NCBI RefSeq assembly: GCF_000179575.2 | Contig: NC_015636.1 | Location: forward strand, 620,001-684,000 | Length of the DNA: 64,000 nucleotides | Source of the DNA: Methanothermococcus okinawensis IH1 | GTDB lineage: Archaea > AGJL01 > Methanococci > Methanococcales > Methanococcaceae | Reading direction: 5' to 3' | Part shown: positions 49,025 through 59,055 of the stretch, one piece after another | Numbering within the stretch: position 1 is the stretch's first letter | Layout of the letters: each line of letters begins with the position of its first letter | Position numbers and translations under genes: made by a program | The notes under the pieces: model-generated | What the model was told of the DNA's origin: nothing | Databases searched by the model: none | Seen by the model: only the letters and a program-made list of their open reading frames with translations

Positions 49025-50961
49025 ATGAAAAAATATTTTTTATTATTTTTACTGTTGGCAATTCCAATAAGCGTTGCAGATGTTTCGATTGTAGCACCAG
49101 CAGTTGCTGAGACAGATTATGGATATGTCGGAGCTCCGATAAATATCGATGTGAAAGTTTCAGAAGGACATGGACATGTATATATGGACACCATGCCTAT
49201 GACACAGCTTGATATGCAGGGTTCGGCAAGAATAGCTTCAAAGGTGGCATTTGATATTTGTGGAAAAAATCAAAAGAATTATGATACATACTATGTTGTT
49301 AGGTCAGATGTTCCAGTAATAGGGGGACCATCAGCAGGAGCTACATTGTGTGTGGCTACAATAGCAGATTTAAACAATTGGAGCTTAAATAACAATGTTA
49401 TGATGACTGGAATGATTAATCCCGATGGTAGCATAGGTCCAGTTGGTGGCATATTGGAAAAAATAAAAGCTGCAAAATCAAGGAATGTAGAATATTTTTT
49501 AATTCCTTCTGGGGAAAGATATGTTCCAGCAAATGACTTAACCGGAACAGGCAATAATACCGTGGATGCAGTAGAATATGGTAAAAATTTGGGAATAAAA
49601 GTTATAGAGGTTAAAAGCATATACGAAGCAGTTTATTATTTTACAAATCATAAAATCACTGAAAGGCATTATGAGCCAAATCCAGAGGTTAATAAAATAT
49701 ATAACAATATGATGAAGAATCTCTCCACAAAAGTTCTAAAAGAAACCAGAAATAACTATAACTATGTAGAAAATAGACTAAATTATGAATATAAATACAA
49801 CACACGAATAAACTACAATTTAAAAAATGAATTAGACTCTAAATTAAAAACTTCAAAAACCTATTTGGACTCAGCGAATGCCCATTATCTAAATAATTCA
49901 TATTATGCCTCAACTTCAAAGGCTTTTGGAGCCTTGATAACTCTTGAAAGTGTTAATACAACTTTAAATTATGTCGATAGCGATGATGGAAATCAGTATG
50001 TGAAACAGTACCTTATAGATGTCCAGAATGAACTTGACAGTGAAAAAAAATTAGTAGATAATGAAAGTTTATCAAAAAACAGTATAGAATACATTGTAGC
50101 TTCTAAAAGCCGAATATATGAGGCAGAGGAGCTTATTGATAGTGCATGGAAGGACTATTATAACAATAAACCATTATCTGCAATAGATAGTGGGACTTAT
50201 GCAAAATTTAGGGGAAAAAGTGCAATATGGTGGCTAAATTTAGGGAAAGAAAGTAATAACAATTATGGTAGTTATGCAAATAATAAAAATAACATTAAAA
50301 TAATTAAAAATAATAAACATACCAAAAATGGACTAATAAATGAGTCCAATTTAAAATATCTTGCTCAGGAATATCTCGACAATTCAGAGGTTGTTGTGCT
50401 TTATTCTTCCATGGTATTGCCAACAACATTGACTACCAGTGCCATGAAAAATTTGGATGATGCAAAGAGATACTACAATGAAAAGGAATATTTGCTGTCA
50501 ATTTCAAAAAGTATTGATGCCTATGTATATGCCACCACTTCACTTAATTATATGGAGGACATAAGCTACTTAAAAAAACTTGCAGAAAAAAGATAAATTT
50601 AGCAGAAAATTGTGATGATGAAAGTATTCCTGTATCGGCACTTGGATACTACGAATATGCCAATACACTTAACGATAAAATGTCAAAAATCTTATATTAC
50701 AAATACAGTATAGCCTATGCTCAAATGGATATCGATATATTGAATGAATTAAATGGAAATATTTCAAAAGAAATAAAGTGTAACAATAGGGGCTCTACTT
50801 TTATAGATAACAATCAAAATACCAATATATGCAATAATTCTGAAAATGCCGTATATCTTTATAAATATAATTTAATATCCAATATATTATTCTTAGCCTT
50901 TGGATTATCCTGTGGAGCATTGATAGGATATATTTTAAGAGGTAGGATAAGTAAAAATTAA
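49025..50961 (+). pseudogene. Membrane-anchored S16 (Lon-like) serine protease, frameshifted near the C-terminus
   Basis: The protein begins with a signal peptide (MKKYFLLFLLLAIPISVA), then an S16 domain. It has catalytic Ser103 in VIGGPSAGATL, Lys146 in VGGILEKIKAA, and the MTGMINPDGSIGPVGG motif. A helical region follows, stopping at 50594-50596 just after LKKLAEKR. The next frame, open from 50593, reads [19 protein letters not shown] and ends with a membrane helix (about [19 protein letters not shown]). One A added to the A6 run (50586-50591) yields a 645-residue anchored protease like the COG1750 archaeal family. Real truncation would lose the membrane anchor. Confidence 0.85.
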
Positions 50962-51097
50962 AATAAAAAAAATAAAAGGATAAAAATTAAAAATTAAAAT
51001 GGATAAAAGATAATATAAAAGATAAATGATTAAAAAAAGATAAATAAGATTAAAATGGAAAAAGAAATAAAATAAAATATAATAAAAATGTGATAAC

Positions 51098-51883
51098 ATG
51101 GAAAAACCTATTATTTGCGAAATAAAAGAAATAATAAAAGAAAGTCCGACGGTGAAAACATTTATAATTGATAAAGAGTTTGATTTCAAAGCTGGACAAT
51201 TTGCCATGGTATGGATTCCAGATGTGGATGAAAAACCATTGGGATTTTCCATAAAAACAGGTTTTAGCGTAGCAAAGGTTGGAAGATTTACCGAAATTAT
51301 GCATAATTTAAAAGAAGGAGATTTGATAGGAGTTAGGGGTCCCTATGGAACCTCTTTTGAACCATTAGGGGATAAAATCCTTGCAGTTGCGGGAGGTATT
51401 GGAGCTGCACCAATTGTAAGTGCTGTGGAGGAATTTTCAAAAAAAGGTATTGAGATTACCACAATACTTGGAGGAAGGACAAAAGATGAATTATTATTTA
51501 TGGAAAGATTTGGAAAATGTGGTGAGCTCTACCCATGCACAGATGATGGAAGTTTTGGATATCATGGTTTTACTACGGATAAAATGGAAGAAATATTAAA
51601 TAATAATAAAAATAATAAAAATGAAAAATTCGATTTAATAATCACCTGCGGACCTGAAATAATGATGAAAAAGGTTGTAGATATTGCAGATAAATATAAT
51701 ATTCCTGTTCAGGCTTCATTGGAAAGATATATGAAATGTGGTATTGGTATTTGCGGACAGTGTGCCGTTGATGACGAAGGACTATGCGTATGTAAGGACG
51801 GTCCTGTATTTTGGGGAGATAAATTAAAATATATATCTGAATTTGGAAAATACAGAAGGGACGCAAGCGGTAAAATTATTTAA
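51098..51883 (+). CDS. pyrK: Dihydroorotate dehydrogenase electron transfer subunit
   Basis: This 261-residue protein has a ferredoxin-reductase-type FAD domain (PLGFSIKTGFSV), an NAD-binding domain (AVAGGIGAAPIVSAVEEF, TTILGGRTKDE) and a C-terminal [2Fe-2S] site CGIGICGQCAVDDEGLCVC. This is the PyrK set. With PyrD1B it oxidises dihydroorotate in pyrimidine synthesis; no pyrD is in the window. It is the first gene after the S16 protease, 137 bases later. RBS GTGATAAC. Confidence 0.93.
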   Translation: MEKPIICEIKEIIKESPTVKTFIIDKEFDFKAGQFAMVWIPDVDEKPLGFSIKTGFSVAKVGRFTEIMHNLKEGDLIGVRGPYGTSFEPLGDKILAVAGGIGAAPIVSAVEEFSKKGIEITTILGGRTKDELLFMERFGKCGELYPCTDDGSFGYHGFTTDKMEEILNNNKNNKNEKFDLIITCGPEIMMKKVVDIADKYNIPVQASLERYMKCGIGICGQCAVDDEGLCVCKDGPVFWGDKLKYISEFGKYRRDASGKII

Positions 51884-51947
51884 ATTGAAAAAATAAAGAA
51901 ATAAAAAAATAAGAAGATATGAAATAATATTTAATGGTGATATTATT

Positions 51948-52421
51948 ATTATCGGAGCTCAGGTTTCAAAAAACTTTGTAAATATAAAAAAAGACATACA
52001 GATACAGCAGTGCGGTATTGATTTAAGAGTTGGGAAAATATATAGTCTAAAAGGAAACGGAGCTCTCGATTATACCAATGAAAAAAGGGAGCTCCCTAAA
52101 TATATTGAAATATTTAACTCTGAAAAGGATGAAAAAATCCACTTAAATGTTGGTATATATACCGTCCAAATAGCAGATAGAGTAAAAATTCCCCATAATA
52201 TGGCTGGTTTTACCTATCCAAGAAGCAGTTTATTAAGGATGGGATGTACATTATATACCGCAGTTCATGACCCTGGATATGAAGGTTATCCTACCTATTT
52301 AATGCATGTTTTAAACCCAATTACAATTTATAAAGATGCTAGAATTGCCCAAATAGTATATATTGAATGCAGTGAAGTAAATGGAGAATATGAAGGAATA
52401 TATAACGAAAGAAATAAATAA
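51948..52421 (+). CDS. dut: dUTPase/dCTP deaminase-fold protein with no ATG at the expected start
   Basis: The conserved protein begins ANVSKNF-like in relatives; here the frame reads IGAQVSKNFVNIKKDIQIQ, CGIDLRVGKIY, ELPKYIEIF, and the active-site segment GFTYPRSSLLRMG with AVHDPGYEGYPTYL. It hydrolyses dUTP to dUMP. In-frame upstream codons are ATT ATT ATT ATC, following GGTGAT at 51936-51941. No in-frame ATG, GTG or TTG lies between the previous stop and the conserved region. Either ATT (51948 or 51945) starts translation or an ATG is mutated. The first in-frame ATG, at 52200, would remove the N-terminal half. Confidence 0.8.
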   Translation: MIGAQVSKNFVNIKKDIQIQQCGIDLRVGKIYSLKGNGALDYTNEKRELPKYIEIFNSEKDEKIHLNVGIYTVQIADRVKIPHNMAGFTYPRSSLLRMGCTLYTAVHDPGYEGYPTYLMHVLNPITIYKDARIAQIVYIECSEVNGEYEGIYNERNK

Positions 52422-52464
52422 AAGATAAAAATAATAATAAAAATAAATATATAATAATAAAAAT

Positions 52465-53760
52465 TTAATAATATGCATCAAATCGGCTAATTTCTGTAAT
52501 TTCACCTACTAAATTTTTATTTATCAACTCTTTTGCCTTTTCTGTGTCATAGTTTCCTAGTAAATACATCATTTTAACCAATGCAACCTCTGGAAGCATG
52601 TCTTCACATCCAATTACTCCCAATTTTTGGAGCTCCCTTCCATTAGAATATACATTCATATTTACTCTTCCATTAATGGTTTGTGTAGTCATAGCAACTA
52701 AAACACCCTTGTCTGTTGCATACTTTATATTTTCGAATATTGTCTCAGGAGCATGACCAAGCCCAGTTCCTTCAATTACTATACCTTTATATCCATTATC
52801 CACATAATAGTTTATAATATTGCCGTCAATTCCAGGATATATTTTTATTAAAGCTACCTTTTCCTCTAAATTTGTATTTATGCTAATTTTTTTATTGCTT
52901 TCACTTTCTTTATTAATTTTATTTCCTTCATTGACTTTATTTGGTTTTCTTAAATATTCAATATCTTTTGTGAATGGATTTATTTTTGCAATAGGTATAT
53001 TATTTACTGATTTAAAGGCATTCCTTCTTGATGAATGTAATTTTCTAACCTTTGCCCCTTCATGCAAATAGCAGAACGTATCCCCGCTTTCTCCATGCAT
53101 CACAACATAAACACCTTTAATTGGTTGAGTGCTTGCAATTACTGCACTTATAAGATTTAACGATGCATCTGAGGAAGGTCTATCGCTACTTCTCTGAGCT
53201 CCTACAAGAACTATTGGAATATCTGCATCAATCATGAAGGACAAGGCACTTGCAGTATAATGCATCGTATCGGTTCCATGGGCTATTACAATTCCATCGG
53301 CACCATTTTCAATCTCCTTTTTAATCTCTTCTGCAATAATCTTCCAATAGGCTGGCGTCATATTTTCGCTTAATATATTTAAAACAGCCTTTCCCTTAAT
53401 ATTTGCAATATCAAGCAATTCTGGAATAGCCCTTATTAAATCATCTGCTGTAAAAGCTGGGTGCACTGCTCCTGTATTGTAATCCACTCTTGAAGCTACT
53501 GTCCCCCCAGTTGATAAAATAGCTATATTTTTTAAATCATTTTTCTTTTCGATTTTCAATGGTGGAAGCTCGTATGTTGGTTTTTTACCTTTTTTTAATA
53601 CATCTATTGATTTAATGTTATCTCTCAAAATACCAACATTGTATCCATTTTTCATTTTAATAACTATAACATTATCATCCAAGGACGGCATTATTGTTCC
53701 AGTGTAAGTTGTATTTTCCGTTTTTATAGATATTAAATCTCCAATATTACAATTATCCAT
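52465..53760 (-). CDS. gatD: Glu-tRNA(Gln) amidotransferase subunit D
   Basis: This 431-residue protein has a short SH3-like N-terminal domain (about residues 1-75), then an L-asparaginase-like domain with active-site motifs [14 protein letters not shown] and [17 protein letters not shown]. GatD releases ammonia from glutamine or asparagine for GatE, which makes Gln-tRNA(Gln) in archaea. A Lys/Asn/Glu-rich insertion (about 280-296) breaks the asparaginase domain and looks surface-exposed. GatE is not in the window. Confidence 0.95.
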   Translation of the reverse strand: MDNCNIGDLISIKTENTTYTGTIMPSLDDNVIVIKMKNGYNVGILRDNIKSIDVLKKGKKPTYELPPLKIEKKNDLKNIAILSTGGTVASRVDYNTGAVHPAFTADDLIRAIPELLDIANIKGKAVLNILSENMTPAYWKIIAEEIKKEIENGADGIVIAHGTDTMHYTASALSFMIDADIPIVLVGAQRSSDRPSSDASLNLISAVIASTQPIKGVYVVMHGESGDTFCYLHEGAKVRKLHSSRRNAFKSVNNIPIAKINPFTKDIEYLRKPNKVNEGNKINKESESNKKISINTNLEEKVALIKIYPGIDGNIINYYVDNGYKGIVIEGTGLGHAPETIFENIKYATDKGVLVAMTTQTINGRVNMNVYSNGRELQKLGVIGCEDMLPEVALVKMMYLLGNYDTEKAKELINKNLVGEITEISRFDAYY

Positions 53761-53884
53761 AATCTCACCAATAAATTAAATTATAAAATATAAATTATAA
53801 AAAATTAGAATAAAAAATAATTTATCATCAAAAATAATTATTTATTTCATTATTTCATTATATTTTACTATATTAATCAAAATA

Positions 53885-54931
53885 TTATAAATATTTCTTA
53901 ACATAAAACTCAGCATTTAAAACACTTGCACCAGCAGCTCCTCTAATGGTGTTGTGTTCAAGAGCAGTATATTTAACTGTAAATATTGGGTCTTTTCTAA
54001 TTCTTCCAACAGATATGGACATACCTTTTCCTGTATTTCTGTCCAATCTTGGTTGAGGTCTGTCGAGCTCATCCCTAATAACAATAGGTTTTGCATAAGT
54101 TGGAAGGTTATATTCTTTTAAAGGGTCAAATTTATCCATAACATTTTTAATTTCTTCGGGTTCTGCTTCCTCTCTGGTCTTAACAAATATACTTTCAGTA
54201 TGTCCGTCAATTACAGGAACCCTATTGCATGAAACTCCAATTTTAAAATCCCCATTTACAAAATTATTGTTTTCAAATTTACCAAGTAATTTTAAACTTT
54301 CAGTTTGCATTTTCTCTTCTTCATTTCCAATATATGGAATTACATTATCCAGTATTGCCATGGATGGAACTCCATTATAACCTGCTCCACTGATTGCCTG
54401 CATTGTGGTAATATTTACCAAATCAATCCCAAATTCATCCATTATTGGCTTTAATGTGATTACTGCCCCTATTGTGGAACAGTTCGGGTTTGTAATTATT
54501 GCACCATCCCAATTTCTGTTTTCTCTCTGAACATCAATCATTTCAAAATGTTCAGGATTTACCTCTGGAATAACAAGTGGAACATCCTTTTCCATTCTCA
54601 TAGCCGAGGCATTTGAGAAAACAAGTTTTCCAGCTTTTGCAAATTCTGGCTCCAATTTTTTTGCCAAATCTGAGGGTAATGCTGAAAATACAATATCTAC
54701 ATCTTCAAATGCCTTGTGGTTTGCATCTGTTGGAACTACAATTTTATTTGCTAACTCTTCTGGAATTGGTTCTGACTGATACCAATAACAAGCTTCGGCA
54801 TATTTTTTTCCTGCACTTCTATGAGATGCCGCTAAAACTTCTAAATCAAATATTGGATGATTTTCAAGCATTTGAATAAATCTCTGCCCAACATTACCTG
54901 TTGCTCCTAAAATACCTACCTTTATATTCAT
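53885..54931 (-). CDS. asd: Aspartate-semialdehyde dehydrogenase
   Basis: This 348-residue enzyme has the nucleotide motif [18 protein letters not shown] and the catalytic cysteine in [29 protein letters not shown] and [16 protein letters not shown] (with active His) follow. It reduces aspartyl phosphate to the semialdehyde for Lys, Thr and homocysteine. It is divergent from the marker-16 gene, a relative of the archaeal homocysteine-forming DUF39 proteins that use aspartate semialdehyde. RBS GGTGAAAAA before the ATG. Confidence 0.96.
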   Translation of the reverse strand: MNIKVGILGATGNVGQRFIQMLENHPIFDLEVLAASHRSAGKKYAEACYWYQSEPIPEELANKIVVPTDANHKAFEDVDIVFSALPSDLAKKLEPEFAKAGKLVFSNASAMRMEKDVPLVIPEVNPEHFEMIDVQRENRNWDGAIITNPNCSTIGAVITLKPIMDEFGIDLVNITTMQAISGAGYNGVPSMAILDNVIPYIGNEEEKMQTESLKLLGKFENNNFVNGDFKIGVSCNRVPVIDGHTESIFVKTREEAEPEEIKNVMDKFDPLKEYNLPTYAKPIVIRDELDRPQPRLDRNTGKGMSISVGRIRKDPIFTVKYTALEHNTIRGAAGASVLNAEFYVKKYL

Positions 54932-55145
54932 TTTTTCACCGATTATATGTTATAATAATATGTATATTAATGTTATAAGGACTCATATCAAAGATTAACA
55001 TGATTTAGTATAGTTTATAATATAAGGATTTTTCTTATATATATTTAATATTATTTTAATTTAAAATTAAATTTATATTTAACTAATTTATGCACTGACA
55101 ATATAAAATTATAACAATATAAAACATGTGGATTTAGGTGTTATA

Positions 55146-56342
55146 ATGGATATAGGTAAGGACAATAATGATAAAGTGGTAATTACTGCAAATGAATTAA
55201 AAAAAATGATTAGAAATAATGAAGAAGACAAAATAGATGAAATAGATATAGTAACTACCGCAACATGTGGAATAATGTCTGGAACTATGGCTGTTTTTCA
55301 TATTCCTGTTGCAGATAGCGGAACTTTTAGGAAGGCTGAAAAGATATATTTAAACGGTATAGAAGGTTATGTGGGACCTTGTCCAAATGAATATTTGGGA
55401 AGTGTCGATGCAGTAGTTTATGGAACAAACTATACTGGCGAATATGGAGGAGGATTCTTATTTAAAGATTTAGTATCTGGAAAAGATATAGAAATTGTTG
55501 TAGAAAGTGAAGGAAAAACTTACAAAAAAACATTATCATTGGATGATATGCCAACGGCAAAAATGATAGGCACAAGAATGGCATTTAAAAATTATGTTGC
55601 CATTACAAATTTAAGTGATGAATCTATAAAAACCATATTTCATAGAAGAAGGTTAAAAAAAGGAGAAGCATCATTTTCAGGTTGTGGAGAAATAAATCCT
55701 CTTCAAAATATGAAATGTGATGAAAAAGAACTGTTTGGAAAAAAAGTTTTATTAAACGGTGCAGAAGGAATCATACTTGGATACGGCACAAGACATTCTC
55801 AAAATAAACCAAATATAATGATATCAGCAGATATGCATAATATGGATGCATATTACTTAGGAGGGTTTATTACATCTGCGGGTGTGGAAGTATTTAACAC
55901 CATAGCTATTCCAGTGGAAGTAAATGAAAAAAACAAAGAATATTTAAAAACACTTGACGAAGATATAGAGCTCCCATTAACAAACATAATCGGCAGAGCT
56001 CCTGTGGGAACTGGAAGATATTCAGAGGTATGGAAAGATGCAGAGTTGAGACCTAACGTTAATATCTATCGTTGTAGAAACTGCGATACATGTATTGCAG
56101 AGCAGTTATGCCCTACAAAGGCAATAAAAAGAATTCCACATTTAGGTGGAAGGCGTCTTCCAAATGAAAACTGCTTTGGATGCGGGGTTTGTGTAGAGGC
56201 ATGTCCTTATGGAATATACCAGATGAAGAGAAACAGTATATTAAACATCCCCCTTACATGCAGACAGTCAGATAGAGAGCGAGCTCTAAAACTTGCTAAG
56301 GATTTAAAAAGAAGGATAGAAAAAGGAGAATTTAAATTATAA
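55146..56342 (+). CDS. Methanogenesis marker 16 metalloprotein (DUF39 with ferredoxin domain)
   Basis: This 398-residue protein has a DUF39 domain (about residues 1-310: VTTATCGIMSGTMAVFHIP, GYVGPCPNEYLGSVDAVVYG, SFSGCGEINPLQNM, PVGTGRYSEVWK) and a C-terminal ferredoxin domain with CRNCDTCIAEQLCP and CFGCGVCVEACP. This is the methanogen-specific marker 16 architecture. A paralogous DUF39 pair forms homocysteine from aspartate semialdehyde and sulfide. The ATG at 55146 with GGTGTT is preferred over the longer frame from 55128. Confidence 0.88.
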   Translation: MDIGKDNNDKVVITANELKKMIRNNEEDKIDEIDIVTTATCGIMSGTMAVFHIPVADSGTFRKAEKIYLNGIEGYVGPCPNEYLGSVDAVVYGTNYTGEYGGGFLFKDLVSGKDIEIVVESEGKTYKKTLSLDDMPTAKMIGTRMAFKNYVAITNLSDESIKTIFHRRRLKKGEASFSGCGEINPLQNMKCDEKELFGKKVLLNGAEGIILGYGTRHSQNKPNIMISADMHNMDAYYLGGFITSAGVEVFNTIAIPVEVNEKNKEYLKTLDEDIELPLTNIIGRAPVGTGRYSEVWKDAELRPNVNIYRCRNCDTCIAEQLCPTKAIKRIPHLGGRRLPNENCFGCGVCVEACPYGIYQMKRNSILNIPLTCRQSDRERALKLAKDLKRRIEKGEFKL

Positions 56343-56612
56343 TTTAATCTATAATCATTTTTTATTTCTGTTTAATTTATTTATTTCATATATTTTTTAT
56401 CTTATTATTTATTATTTTTGTAATAGTATTGTATTATTATTTGTGTGATATATTTATAATTAGTATGATATATGCATATATTTTAGTATTAACATATTAC
56501 TAAATTAACTAATATCTGTAATAATAATTTAAAATAGTAATTCTTAAATATAATATCATTAAATAAAATGATTATAAGTAGTTAAATAATAACTAATAAC
56601 ATCGGTGGTAAA

Positions 56613-57446
56613 ATGGTTGTAAAAATAGGAATTATAAAATGTGGAAATATTGGAATGTCCCCAGTAATTGATTTGGCATTGGATGAAAGGGCAGATAGAG
56701 GAAATATAGATGTTAGAGTTTTAGGTAGTGGGGCAAAAATGGGACCTGAACAGGTAGAAGAAGTAACTACAAAAATGGTAGAAGAAATAAAACCTGATTT
56801 TGTAATATATATCGGACCAAACCCAACAGCACCAGGTCCAAAAAAAGCAAGAGAGATTTTAAGTAAATCAGGTATTCCTTCTGTAATTGTTGGAGATGCT
56901 CCTGGAATTAGGGAAAAAGATAAAATGACTGAAGAAGGACTGGGCTATATATTAATAAAATGCGACCCAATGATTGGAGCAAGAAGGCAGTTTTTAGACC
57001 CTGTTGAAATGGCTATGTTTAACGCTGATGTATTAAGAGTGCTTGCTGGAACAGGTGCATTAAGAGTTGTTCAGAATGCAATAGATGATATGATTGAAGC
57101 GATAGAGGCTGGAAACAAACCAGAATTGCCACAAATAGTAGTTACAGATAAAAAAGCAGTAGAAGCTGCTAATTTCTCAAATCCATACGCAAAATCCAAA
57201 GCAATGGCAGCATTTGCAATGGCTGAAAAGGTTGCTGATATAGATGTTAAAGCATGCTTCATGACAAAAGGCATGGAAAATTATATACCTATGGTAGCAG
57301 CATCACATGAATTAATAAGATACGCTGCTAAATTGGTAGATGAAGCAAGAGAATTAGAAAAAGCTATGGATACCGTAAGCAGAAAACCACATGCAGCAGA
57401 TGGTAAAAGATTAAACAAAACAAAATTAATGGAAAAACCCGAATAA
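56613..57446 (+). CDS. mtd: F420-dependent methylenetetrahydromethanopterin dehydrogenase
   Basis: This 277-residue protein reads VVKIGIIKCGNIGMSPVIDL, NPTAPGPKKAREIL, CDPMIGARRQFLDPVEMA and ENYIPMVAASHELIRYA, the full Mtd pattern. It catalyses the reversible F420-linked reduction of methenyl- to methylene-H4MPT in the methane pathway. Codons look optimised, as for a highly expressed gene. GGTGGTAAA precedes the ATG. The 270-bp upstream gap is AT-rich and must hold a strong promoter. Confidence 0.97.
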   Translation: MVVKIGIIKCGNIGMSPVIDLALDERADRGNIDVRVLGSGAKMGPEQVEEVTTKMVEEIKPDFVIYIGPNPTAPGPKKAREILSKSGIPSVIVGDAPGIREKDKMTEEGLGYILIKCDPMIGARRQFLDPVEMAMFNADVLRVLAGTGALRVVQNAIDDMIEAIEAGNKPELPQIVVTDKKAVEAANFSNPYAKSKAMAAFAMAEKVADIDVKACFMTKGMENYIPMVAASHELIRYAAKLVDEARELEKAMDTVSRKPHAADGKRLNKTKLMEKPE

Positions 57447-57549
57447 AATAATTATTATTCTATTTATCCCATTTTTCTAATTTTTTATATTATTTTTATT
57501 TATTTTTTATTTTTTAATTCTATTTTCATTTTAATTTATAATTTTTAGT

Positions 57550-58764
57550 TTAATCGGATTTTAAAATACTTATAAACTCCTCGATAGCTTCCTTTATAGT
57601 GTTTTTATCTGTTTTAATTATTTTGATATAATTATTTCCAAGAGCATTGTATGTTCCTGCCCCAATAGCCTTAACAATAACACCATCGACGCCGTTGTTA
57701 ATTAAGAAATCCGTAATTTTTATACCTCTTTTCTTATTCAAGTTTTTTGCAGGGTTTTCTTTAATTTCAATATTGTTTATAATTTGTTTATAAGTGTCGA
57801 TATTTGTAAATACAAAATATTTTGCAACAGAAAACCAAGGTGCTATCCCAAAATCCATTATATTTCCATTTATCTCATCAGTTGGAATTGCTACTTTAAT
57901 ATATCTCTTTTTTACAGGGTCGATATGAACGGTTATATCAGATATATTTTTTATATTTTCTTTTATTTTATCAACAACCTCTTCTGAAATTTTATGGGCA
58001 GATTTAAACGGTAAATTTTCATCTACCTCAATATGTATATCACAAAATAAATAGGGTCCAGATTTTCTAGCCTTTAAATGGTGAGCTCCTTCAACTCCCC
58101 TTACACTTAATGTTATATTTTTTATTTTCTCAGCTGTTTCCTCATCACAATAATCCATTAACATGTATATATCTTTTTTAATCATTTTTAACCCTAAAAT
58201 AATTACAATTAAGCTTATTATTCCCCCAACGATTGGTTCTACAATATAATATCCAAAATAAGAGCCTATCACTGCAAATAACACTGCAATTGTAGTATAG
58301 AAATCTACCAGCGAGTGAGCTCCCTCCCCAATCATTGCATCGGAGCCTATTTCCTTTCCAACCTTGGCCTTATACCAATATAAATAATAAGTAATTACAA
58401 GGGAAACTACCATTACAAAAATTGCTGCAAAGTGGTGGTGTATTGGCGTAGGATTATCAAATTTCTCGATAGATTGTTTTAATATTTCAATCCCCGTTAT
58501 AAAAATGATAAATGATACTGCGAGAGATGCAAGAGATTCTGCCCTACTATATCCATATGGAAATTTAGTATTCGGCTCTTTTTGAGCAAGTTTTAATCCA
58601 AAATATACTGCAATAGGTCCTAACACATCAGACAATGAATGCAAAGCATCAGCTGTAAGGGCTACACTTCCTGAAATATACCCCACAATACCTTTCAACA
58701 CTGCAACCAATAATGTCAATATGGCACTAACAACCATGACATTCTTTCCTTTTTCAATATTCAT
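57550..58764 (-). CDS. Cation diffusion facilitator fused to a NifX/NifB-like domain
   Basis: The N-terminal 280 residues are a CDF metal-efflux protein: six helices, the metal site HSLSDVLGP (with ALTADALHSLSD) and GEGAHSLVDFYTT, and the cytoplasmic domain HHLKARKSGPYLFCDIHIE. From about residue 290 a dinitrogenase cofactor-binding (NifX-type) fold follows: KVAIPTDEINGNIMDFGIAPW, FVFTNIDTYK, GVDGVIVKAIGAGTYNAL. The 404-residue total equals both parts. This fusion may sense a metal or metal-sulfur cluster and steer efflux. It is convergent with mtd. Confidence 0.92.
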   Translation of the reverse strand: MNIEKGKNVMVVSAILTLLVAVLKGIVGYISGSVALTADALHSLSDVLGPIAVYFGLKLAQKEPNTKFPYGYSRAESLASLAVSFIIFITGIEILKQSIEKFDNPTPIHHHFAAIFVMVVSLVITYYLYWYKAKVGKEIGSDAMIGEGAHSLVDFYTTIAVLFAVIGSYFGYYIVEPIVGGIISLIVIILGLKMIKKDIYMLMDYCDEETAEKIKNITLSVRGVEGAHHLKARKSGPYLFCDIHIEVDENLPFKSAHKISEEVVDKIKENIKNISDITVHIDPVKKRYIKVAIPTDEINGNIMDFGIAPWFSVAKYFVFTNIDTYKQIINNIEIKENPAKNLNKKRGIKITDFLINNGVDGVIVKAIGAGTYNALGNNYIKIIKTDKNTIKEAIEEFISILKSD

Positions 58765-59055
58765 TTTTTCACTATATTAGAGAATCTAATAATAACTATT
58801 AAATAATACTATATTAAAAATAATGATTTAATCAATTTTACATTAATAATTACATAATTTTACATTAAAATAATTTATCAATATTTTGCTATTATATGTC
58901 GCTATTATTTAGTTTTTAATTTTAATTTAATTAATTTACTTAATTTATTTTAAATTTTAATTAATTCTAACCTATTTACTTTACAATTAATTATAGAGTT
59001 ATTATAGCTATATATTACATTAAATATAATAAGATAGACTTATTATGGTGATAAT

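Noticed and set aside
50585-50595. Classic -1 ribosomal slippery heptamer in the S16 protease
   Set aside because: The heptamer A-AAA-AAG is present but out of phase with the reading frame, so only single-tRNA or RNA polymerase slippage, or a sequencing error, could explain it.
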